This document shows positions 54,775-64,000 of a DNA stretch of 64,000 nt, piece after piece (the stretch's first letter is position 1; each line of letters starts with the position of its first letter). The position numbers were made by a program, and so were the translations under genes. The notes under the pieces were generated by a model. The model ran no database searches and was not told the DNA's origin. It was given only the letters and a program-made list of their open reading frames with translations. The stretch spans positions 64,145,345 through 64,209,344 of the forward strand of contig NC_092794.1 of assembly GCF_918797505.1 (NCBI RefSeq), read 5' to 3'. This DNA is from Bemisia tabaci (Eukaryota; Arthropoda; Insecta; Hemiptera; Aleyrodidae).

Positions 54775-57150
54775 GTGCGGCGGCGCACAATGGGTCGAGT
54801 CAATCAGAGAGGTCGGACTTAAAATTTTTGATTTAAAGTTGAAATTCTTTTTATCGGGATGATTTTTATTTGTTAAATATAGGAAATATCCAATAGGAAA
54901 GGTAGGACACAATTTGGGGACTTTAAAAGCTTACAACTCCATTTTTACACAATTTTGAGGTTCTAAAAGTGGTTTCATTGGTTTCATCGTGAAATTTTCT
55001 ACTCAAAACACCCCTTGAAAGATAAAATATGACAAACTAGACATCAAAAATTTGCAGTTTAAGTCAAAAATTGTATTTGTTGATTTTACATTTGTTTCCC
55101 GATCACTTGGCTTCAGATTTTAGGTCTTGCTAGGCGATAGCTATTTCGATGCTACGATCATCATCAGGCCACTTGGTTTGGTAAACACATATACGTAAAT
55201 CACTGTAAGTCACATGGTATACTATTGTTAAATTTTACTAGAAATTTATTAAAACACTCATTAAAAACACTCGCAGGAAAACGGCCGGAAAACCGGTGAT
55301 AAGGACGCGTTAGGAATAAAGTTTTAGTAAATTTTAATAATACCGTGTGACTTATAGTGTTTTACGTACATGTGTTTACCAAACCAAGGGGCCTGATGAT
55401 GATCGTAGCATCGAAATAGCTATCGCCTAGCAAGACCTAAAATCTGAAGCCAAGTGATCGGGAAACAAAGGTAAAATCAACAAATACAATGTTTGACTTA
55501 TAAACTGCAAATTTTCGATGTCTAGTTTGTCATATTTTATCTTTCAAGGAGTGTTTTGAGTAGAAAATTTTACGATGAAACCAATGGAACCACTTTTAGA
55601 ACCTCAAAATTGTGTATAAATGGAGTTATAAGCTTTTACAGCCCCCAAATTTTGTCCTACACTGAAAAAAATAATCGGTGGGATTTACCAGAGTTTGGGT
55701 GTTATTTACCATACTGTCTACTTGATTTTTTACACAGTGAAGCTGCAGCATAGTTACCAATATACCGGTATGGTAAATAACACGATACGGCTGACACTAT
55801 GCGACACAGTGCCAGTGTGGCGTTCCCGACTGACTAGTATGGTAATTTCAAGCATCCAGATGCTGCGACAAACCTTGTAGATTCTAAAATCCACTCATCT
55901 TATATATTAAATGCTTTTGATGAAAGTCGTGGATATTTTACTTACATCTTACTTTTAGAAATTCCGTTACATACACAATCAATGGCAGTTAAAGACAGTT
56001 TCAACGAGAAATAGCAGATAATTGCTTCACTGATTTCAAGTAAATGATACCAAAACCATACTTGTTATTCGCGTTAAGGTATCATTTACAGACTAAATCA
56101 GATCCACGGAAAATTTAATTGCATATAATAAATAGATAGTTCAAAATATACCCACAAAAGACACTACATGAAAATCCAATCGCACGGTTCACGGTGGGGG
56201 CAGAAGCTGCCAAATTTTGCTTAAAGTTACAGTTAAACATCAATCCCACGCACATTTGTCTCTTCATCTGAGTATGTTGAGCTTCGAAAATTTTAACAAG
56301 AATATAGATATACCTACGAACGAAGTATTCAAAAATCACTTCTAGTCGATTATTTTCAAATTACTTCCGCACTTTTATGTTTTCGAAATGACTTTACACA
56401 GAACCGATATTCACTGGATTGCAGAACAACTTTGCGAAGGTTTTCAAATTTTCAGGATTCCTTCACTTTGCAAGCCAGATTCATTGTAGCAACTCCTAAC
56501 CTCCAGAAATTGGTCGATACGAATAACGAAAAAATCTCAGAAAATGTATGTGGCAGATCAATATAGATAGATTCGAAGAGAAGACGGTAGCTTTAGGGAC
56601 AATTCGAACACAAATTTGGGCAAATTACGCGTGGATTCACATGGATTAATATGGATCAATAAAACACAGCCACGGACTCCGACCCTCAACGTGATAAATT
56701 TATAACTGACAAACAGACAAACGAAAAATGGCGGACCACAGACCGCAGCGCAGTCAAGCGGGAGCTCTCACCACGCTGACTATACCAGTATGGTAAATTT
56801 AACCTACCAACACCATGACCAGTCGCATACAGATGCCTACAGATATCAAACGCAAGTGTTACCATGTTATTCCATACTTTTAACTCATCGTATGGTAAAA
56901 AATACCCAGCTGATGGTGAGAAATACCTAAACGATGGACAGACACACCTAACTGATATTTACAATCCGGGTATGGTAATTTTTATATCGAGTATGATTCT
57001 CACTTTCATCTAGATGCTTAAATCGACCATTATTTGGCTTTTTATCACCATATTTTTTTTTACTATACCATTATGGTCAATCCCACTTCCACTTTTTTTT
57101 CAGTGTACCTTTCCTATTGACTCGATCCACTGTACGGCGTGGCGCGCGCG
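54775..57150. mobile_element. Large foldback element, interrupted
   Basis: A palindrome centred near 55280. ATAGCTATTTCGATGCTACG and CGTAGCATCGAAATAGCTAT face each other at 55136 and 55400, and TTTCATCGTGAAATTTTCTA faces TAGAAAATTTTACGATGAAA further out. The outermost blocks are GTCAATCAGAGAGGTCGGAC on the left and CTATTGACTCGATCCACTG on the right. A TA-flanked element splits the right arm at 55660-57105. Confidence 0.8.
55660..57105. mobile_element. TA-flanked CACTGAAAAAAA element, 1.45 kb
   Basis: The ends CACTGAAAAAAA and TTTTTTTTCAGTG are flanked by TA. The subterminal regions repeat TACCATACTG/TATGGTAAAT motifs many times. Removing the element and one TA restores the foldback arm, as the relative at 50910-50950 shows. 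No transposase is visible, so it is non-autonomous. Confidence 0.85.
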
Positions 57151-57479
57151 CGCTACGTTGAGCACATCCAGGAAGTCTGCTGTTCTAAGTAGAAAAGGCG
57201 TAGAATCAATCGAATGTTGCCAAATTTCCTCTGAGGAAATATAAAATTTTGAGAAAAAGTTGTGAATTTTTTCCTTGAAACTTTCAGACTTTTTAAATCG
57301 AATTATGGAGTAAATCCTCTGAAAAATCGGAAGAGAAATCTTCAGAAATTCTCGTGGAAATTTAAGTTTTGTCGAAGGAAATTTGGCAACCCCTAATTGC
57401 TCATACGACGTTCTTCCTTACGGTACGGCAGAAGTACTGCCTCGTTCAGACCGCATAACTGCAGTCGGATCCTCAAGTA

Positions 57480-57720
57480 GATCGATGGTGTATCGAGCGT
57501 AGAGTATGGTTCGATCGAAAAACATAAACGTTATTCAATCGACAAAATTCCACCAATTCACAGATTTTGTCGATCGATTCGCGGGTTCTTCGATCGAATC
57601 GACACCGGTTTTAAATCATTTGTCGATGGAATCGGTGTTAATCGATTAACGTTTTTATTTTTCGATCGGTGCATGTCGATCGAATCTACATCCTCCATCG
57701 TGGTGTGCGGTAAATCGATT
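57480..57720. repeat. ATCGAT-rich inverted element
   Basis: Dense TCGATCGA motifs. TTCGATCGAAAAACATAAACG and CGTTTTTATTTTTCGATCGG face each other. The same vocabulary appears at 29990-30115. Confidence 0.55.
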
Positions 57721-58650
57721 TATCTGCTACTTGAACATTATTAGGGATTTCGGAAAGAACACCTCAGTAATTGATTTTTTGCCCCAGCTTTCGAATGGAA
57801 AAATATCAACCTCAAATTTTATCAAAGATCCAATGATAAAATATTGAATTTTGAGAACTCTTAGTGCTTTCTCTGAAGTAGTTCAAGTAAACTGTAGATC
57901 AAAAAACGAATAAAATTCCTTGGAATTTTGAAGAAACACAATAGAGAAAATATATTCCGCTATATTTCCTATAGAATAAAGGCCGATTGAGAAGATTGAG
58001 ATCAAACTCCGATCCAATTTTGATCAAAATAGACCATTTAATGACTGTTGGTCACTATGCAACATTCTTTTTTGTTTTAATTGGAGTGCCACCATACATC
58101 ATTTTTTACTGAACGGATCATATCTGCCTTGTTTTCATTTGAAAACTCAAATGTAACTATTTCAAAACTGATAACGCCCGACACGTGAATGGGGGCTGGT
58201 CCAGGAATTTGATCGTTTGCCGAGAGCTCAAAAGTAACTTTCGGAAGTCAACACTTAGATTCGCCCAATGATGACTGAGACCAAAGAGTTAATCGATTGG
58301 TTCAGCGACCCTAGCCTAATTTGCAAAAACTCGCCTAAGAAAATGCTCGCCCAGATTTTCATCAGTCATCATTCGGCAAATTTTATCTGATTTTATGCTC
58401 AAAAAGTCACTCATTAATCATCATCAAGCCGTTGACCTCCGAAGTCGACTTTTGCCTCTTCGTTTATATTGCCTCATATGGCAGAGGTCTGATTGCAAGG
58501 TAGAAAAAATACGCTGCCTCTGAAATAAAGTTACAAATTTCTCTCAGAAAATTCATATATTTTATCAGAGGAAACCTGACAACGCCCGAATGTTCATACG
58601 ACGTTATTCTCTATGAAAGTTGAATGCCCCTCGCATATCGTCGCCCCTCG
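57720..58650. other. AT-rich stretch without recognised features
   Basis: Only a CATACGACGTTATTC end near 58596 links it to the 41215 family. Confidence 0.35.
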
Positions 58651-58654
58651 GATG

Positions 58655-59275
58655 TAAGGGCGTATCTCAATTTTCATGTGAGCCCTGTTTTACGTATGAA
58701 TCCATGTTTTTTGGGGCTCATGCATGTGGTATATGGTATGCATCTGGTATCCCAATTTTCTTGTGAGCCTTGTTTTACGTATGAATCCATGCTTTCTATT
58801 GCTCGTGCATGGTATATGGTATGCATATGGTATCCCAATTTTCACGTGAGCCCTGATTTACATATAAATCCATGCTTTCTAGGGCTCATGCATGGTATTT
58901 GGTCTCCCAGTTTTCACGTGAGCCCTGTTGTACGTATAAATCCATGCTTTCTATTGCTCATGCATGGTATATGGTATGCATGTGATATCTTAATTTCCAC
59001 TTGAGCCCTGTTTTACGTATGAATCCATACTTTTTGGAGTTCATGCATGGTATATGGTATCTCAATTTCTTCGTGAGCCCTGTTTTACGTATGAGTCCAT
59101 GCTTTTTAAGGCTCATGCATGGTATATGGTATGCATTGACGTATAAATCCATGCTCTCTAGGGCTCATGCATGGTATATGGTATATGCATATGGTATCCC
59201 AATTTTCACGTGAGCCCTGTTTTACGAATAAATCCATGCTTTCTAGGGCTCATGCAGAAATCTCGATACGCCCTT
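58655..59275. mobile_element. Tandem array enclosed by inverted ends
   Basis: TAAGGGCGTATCTC at 58658 and GATACGCCCTTA near 59264 are inverted. Between them lie about eight units of 70-90 bp (GTGAGCCCTGTTTTACG..AATCCATG..GGGCTCATGCATGG..TATGGTAT), one of them truncated. The reading frames across it are by-products of the repeat. Confidence 0.85.
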
Positions 59276-59389
59276 ACGCCGGAGGAGCGACGATTTAACG
59301 CATGTCATCCTCAGATACGCGTCATAACGCACGAGTGCATGTCCGGCTTTTCAGCGTGCGGCTGAAGGAAGAGAGTCATTCGGTCACTG

Positions 59390-59522
59390 AGTTGAACGTA
59401 TTTCTGTCAAACAGAACTATGTGCATTATAACATGAGCCCTGAGACCCATAAGAATATGTGCATAACAGGGCTCACGTTATAATGCACATAGCTCCGTTT
59501 GGCAGAAATATGTTCAGTTGAA
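59390..59522. mobile_element. Small palindromic MITE, copy 2
   Basis: GAACGTATTTCTGTCAAAC on the left pairs with GTTTGGCAGAAATATGTTC on the right, with AACATGAGCCCTGAG and CAGGGCTCACGTT inside. Same family as 48952-49072. AGTTGAA or AGTT could be the duplication. Confidence 0.8.
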
Positions 59523-59529
59523 ACGACGC

Positions 59530-62500
59530 GACCGTGGCGCGAAAGAGATGTCATGCACGGAATCCGCTACAGGATTATGCAACACGGCCCATCCGAGATC
59601 ATTGGCTTACATTATTCTTTGGAACGCATACGCCGCGGATTATGCAGCTCATGATTGTAAGCCATCACGGGAATAAGTTGAGTTTAACAGCTGGCACACT
59701 TAATCTGTCTAATTTGATGTTTCTCCGCATGGATGCAATCTTCCGTTGTGTTACAGTGACTTAGAGAGACTCTTCATTACTTCAAGACTTGATTATGTGT
59801 CTTTTAAAAGCATTCTACCCATAATTTTGGATCCAGATGCATATGCTCATCCTCATCATCGTTTCATATTTCCTCATTCTAGTTTAAGAGATTTGAAGGC
59901 CTTTTGTGGTTGAATGACATAAGTGCTGAACATCTCAGCAAACAGAGGTCATTCTGTTTTGTGAGACGAGGTCCGGTCATCATTCGTTTGAAATATTATC
60001 TAAGTAAGGCAGTTTTAAGGTTCTTAAAGATCATAGTTTTTAGTTGAATATTCGAGTGCTACGTTTGTTGAGAAAAAGAGTACCTCGAACTCTCCCTAGA
60101 ATTACAAATGAACGTGTGAAACGGTTAGGAAGTAAAGTTAGTTAAAAGCGGTTAGTTAGTCTAAAAATATTGCTTTACATGATGAATTTACTTGTGATTT
60201 AACTCACACGCAGCATCCTACTGAAAAGTAATATTTCATGGCAACGTTACAAGTCTAATATTTCAATACATGTCCACCGTTGACCAAACGTAAACTGTAT
60301 TCGCTATCAGCTCACTCAAACATGAATCCCAAATTCATTAAATAAAAACCAATTTTAGACCATCAACGCCACTGCCCCATTTTCCAGTAGTTGCAAATAA
60401 GGAGCCGCTGATAACAATCACAGCTGTCTTGTTAGATATGGATTAAATGGAAGAATTACCAAAAAAAAAAAAAATAAATTAAACGTCGCTCTACAATTGC
60501 GAGTTATATACTTACATTATCCTATGTATACAATCCCTGGGTGCATCTTCTGGAGGAACTTTATCAACTTATTAGAGGTATAGATAGGTATACATAGGAT
60601 ACAATTGTTTTTATCCTGCTGCCACAATTACATGTGAAGGTAATTTCATTTTTTTTTTTTTTTTTTTTTTTTTTCTTTCCAAAATCACAGACAATGGACT
60701 CGAATTTGGATTCTCTGCCCAGTTCACATACGCTTTGGCTGAGAAAACAAAGAGAGCTGTTTGAATTTGTATTTTGTAATATCAAATTAGTTCCTGCCGA
60801 GAATCAGAATTAATTACGGACGTGTAAGCTAAATTGTGTGCCAACGCATTGAAGGCACTTTGAGGTATGATAGCTTCAAGGTAAAAGCGTTGACTTGTCC
60901 TCCTTATCTTACACTACAGGCTGTTCGGAATGCTGTCTCTTCGTGTCTATTGCAAATAGAAGAAGAGAAAAAAATCAACAGTGAATTATCGTTTTGTGGA
61001 ATCATTCCATCCTGTTACACTTAATTTTTTAAATAGAAAGTGACTCTACATCAATATAGTGATTTCCCTCTCCGTGCGGACGGTCTCTACGGTACTCTAC
61101 GTCCTTCCTCATCTGCTTTGAGTACGAAGATATTGTCCTGATGCGATGGCACACTGCTTGATTCCCCCCGCATGTCAAAAAGGATGATTCTCCTCTAACT
61201 TATCTCTGTTTATGACTTGTCGATGGAAATGCGCCGTCCAAAATCAGGACACGCCGCGGGTTTTTTCCTGACCCACTGACCAGTCGCGGATGTGACTTGT
61301 GACATTGACATTGTGTACCTTTACATGAAACTGATTGTAAGATCAGTAAAGACATCAACTCGCAGGGCCGGATCAGCGCTCAGGCTCAGGGGCCCGCACA
61401 TTTGCGGATTGCATACTCTCTAATTTGAAGGCATTTCACGTTTCTCAAAAAACGCATTGTTCATTTAAGGCTACGACTTCCCCACCGTTCCAGCCTCCAC
61501 GGTCTTTTTATTCAAGGGCAGTTAAATATTAAAGTAGCCCTAAAATTAGGGATGTCACACATAGTAATCGTCATACTATGAAATTTAACTACATGCCGAA
61601 AGAATGATTGGCAGACTTTAGAATTTTTCCCAAGAAACAGCAACTCGATCCATGATTTTTTGTACCTTTGTGTGAACAGTTTTCATGGGCGGAAGTAGGA
61701 ACTTTTCGGGGGAGGGGCAAGAGGGTCTTCAGTATCAAGGGGGATCTACAGTACCCTTTTCGCTCCAAAGGAAGGTTTGAGGAATTCCTCTAGCTTTAGA
61801 GGGGGGTCCGGTGGACCGTTTCCGGAAAATTTTGAAAAATGGAGTCTTCTCAGGAACAATTTCAAGCTATTCTTCCAACGCAAAAATTGATCCAATTTTC
61901 AGCATAAAAGATATATCGTGTATAAAGATTTCTATGGAAAGCCGAGCCCCCCCCCCCCCACACCACCCCTATTTCCACCCATGGCAGTCCGTCCCAAGCG
62001 GTTTTTCTCCAGCGAAATTTCAGTATCGGGCTCTCAAATTCCACCATTCATAAGAAGCCAAAAATCCTAAAAATTTACTTTAGGGCTCCATGGCACCTAA
62101 AATTCCAGCCTTTTCCAGGCTTTTCTAAATCTGTATTTGAACCTTTAAGGGCCTCTAGAATATTTGGTCGAAATACTCACTAAGATAGAGAACTAAACAT
62201 AGTGGCCATAAAGAAAAAAAGAAAAAAAAATCATGAATTAGGAAACCATTTTTGTTTTTCTTTCATTGAATATGTGTTTATAATCTGGGCTATATCTGAA
62301 AGTTACTCATTAAACACTAATTTTTTTCCAATGAACCAATTTGTCAAAATATACTGCATATCCAACATTTGAAATTGATTTCTGATTTGATGAGGGATTC
62401 CAAAAATCTCCAATCGGCTCGTTCCTGGGAAAATAAGTTTTGTTCCTATTTATAAAAACCTGTTGACATACATAAAAATTCTGAATTCTAATTTTATACT

Positions 62501-62940
62501 GGAAAAAAATTACCCTATGATAATTCCTATTATAGATCAACAATTTTCCCTCTGAACTTGGAAAGCTCTTAGCCAGAAAAAGGTGCATTTTTGGCATAAT
62601 TTCCTGGCAGAAAAGTTTTTATATTCACCTAAAAAATGAGTATCCATCTTTTCTTTGTAATTTAATTGGAGGTCTGAGGTGAGGTGGCATACAAGGAGAA
62701 AAAAATCTCGTGCATGCGAGACCCAAAGTTCAAGTTAAATGGATCTGTCAAGTGTTTGGATCGTTCATACGAAAACTTGAGGGCGCCAGCTGCCGAAGTT
62801 TCGGTGACGCATGTGACGTACCTCTATAGAGTCAACCGAAGTACCTAATTACTTCAAATATGTGAGCTGAACTTCGGCAGCTGCTCCTCACGTTTCCGGA
62901 TTAACGATCTGAAAACTTCAGACATTCATATGGCCTGAAC
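59530..62940. other. Long stretch without recognised genes
   Basis: Contains a T-run (60650-60674), an A-run near 60461, a C-run near 61950 and short ORFs without family motifs. Some pieces could be decayed LINE sequence, but I cannot support a call. Confidence 0.4.
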
Positions 62941-62946
62941 TTCGGG

Positions 62947-63106
62947 CAGTGGCGATTTTTGAAAATTGGCAACACAATTTTTCCTCCATTTAAATGGATT
63001 TAAAATAATTTATTCTTGGTGAGGCAGCTTTTTTCGCTTAAAATCGATTTTAATAGTGGCTTTAAATGGAGGAAAACAGTATTGCCAACTTGCAGAATCG
63101 CCACTG
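62947..63106. mobile_element. hAT-like MITE, 160 bp, 8-bp TSD
   Basis: The ends CAGTGGCGA and TCGCCACTG are flanked by ACTTCGGG (62939-62946 and 63107-63114). TTGGCAACAC..TTTTTCCTCCATTTAAA and its inverted partner fill the interior. A distant relative of 989-1153, sharing CAGTGGCG. Confidence 0.92.
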
Positions 63107-63248
63107 ACTTCGGGACCCGCCCACGAATTATATTTCGTCGTGAGGTGGCAGAGTCTGTCTATTTAAGCTTCGTGTCCCCAAAATGAGCAACCTGCGACGA
63201 TTTTTCGAAGGAGTGATTTAAGTAAAATTGTTGAGTTAAATTCATAAG

Positions 63249-63379
63249 AGAAGTAAAGGATAGTAATTGTAGCCTTGATACCTCAATATGAGTGTATTAC
63301 AATTCATGCTGTGCGAAGTGCTGTGTTGAAATAAACTGATATTAAGGTATCAAGGCGACAATTACTATCTTTTACTTCA
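63249..63379. repeat. Palindrome AGAAGTAAAGGATAGTAATTG
   Basis: The left arm pairs with CAATTACTATCTTTTACTTC at the right, and TAGCCTTGATACCTC with AAGGTATCAAGGC. A short MITE with 40-bp arms. Confidence 0.8.
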
Positions 63380-64000
63380 ATAAATTAGATACCTATAACA
63401 ACAATTATGTTTAAATAAATTCATAGTGTTTTGCATAAAACTTGATAAACATTTAGATGGATCCATTATAATAATTGTGTCACGGAGGAAAGCCAATACT
63501 GTTAACGGTCGCCTTGTAACTGTTTCGTTCAATTTTAAAATGACATCACCAATCATTGATGCTTATCTATTCGCAAGGGAGTAACCCTGAGGATAAATTT
63601 TCAAGAGCAATAAGAACGCACATGCTTACGCTTAAAAAAGTATTATTTATTTACAATTATTTATTTACATTACACAATGGTAACTATATTAAAATTTGGT
63701 AGTAAGTAGGTAACATGAATTTACTAAAATTAACCTCTAATATTATGTTTCCAGAGCAACACGGTGGCAACAGTGATTCAGAATTGCAAATGGGTGATAC
63801 TTTGTCTGGTGTGGTGCAATTTTATAATTAATTGTAGTTTAACACGTAGAACATGCCTCTGAATTAAAATTAAGTATATTACTTGATACAGCCTTAACCT
63901 ATCATGGCAAGTTTTGGCAGTTTGTTTATGTATTTATTTTTCCCCCCTAACTCGCAGTCAGATAATGCAATGTGATTCTTAAGGAATTTATGGCCGTTTC
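63380..64000. other. AT-rich end of the window
   Basis: No gene or repeat recognised. Confidence 0.35.

Noticed and set aside
54551..54836. GC-rich frames near 54590-54800
   Set aside because: They lie beside the terminus of the foldback element and no motif supports a gene.
58624..59365. 126-codon and smaller frames repeating NPCFLGLMH-like peptides
   Set aside because: Periodic by-product of the tandem array; the frames break between units.
59534..59960. Possible LINE RT remnant (SRLDYVSFKSILPIIL-like text)
   Set aside because: The resemblance is slight and broken by stops; not enough for a call.

Overview
The window looks like nuclear DNA of an arthropod, most likely a sap-feeding hemipteran (whitefly is my best guess, not verifiable here). 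It is AT-rich, its genes are split by GT-AG introns, several genes encode secreted proteins, and over half of the remainder is palindromic and nested mobile-element DNA. There are no bacterial operons, tRNA or rRNA genes, or CRISPR arrays.

The left third (694-20909, minus strand) is one complete ten-exon secreted carboxylesterase gene of 564 codons. All splice phases agree. Its introns hold a FoldBack-like Mutator element with a 9-bp target duplication, two 5'-truncated non-LTR retrotransposons with 12-14 bp target duplications, several palindromic MITEs, a possible solo LTR with CCAAT and TATA boxes, and, on the opposite strand, an intronless secreted protein (14207-14656) that carries both Greek-key calcium motifs of a beta/gamma-crystallin domain.

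From 20910 to 38700 the gene content is sparse: a possible secreted peptide (22635-22868), a two-exon 100-residue secreted protein (25967-27464, minus), a conjectural Cys-rich gene (33963-36613, minus) and a 141-residue secreted protein with a polybasic C-terminus (38272-38697, minus). Between them lie a 2.2-kb foldback structure (30118-32340), a mariner remnant and a cluster of MITEs nested in one another (36798-38231).

From 38700 to 64000 I find no convincing host gene. The region is a patchwork of hAT-like MITEs with 8-bp target duplications, large palindromes, three copies of a 0.5-1.1 kb family with an internal hairpin (the first copy sits in the esterase), a LINE tail, a foldback element interrupted by a TA-flanked element, and a tandem array enclosed by inverted repeats. 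The genes do not form a pathway; the shared theme is secretion. Roles in saliva, gut or detoxification are inference only.
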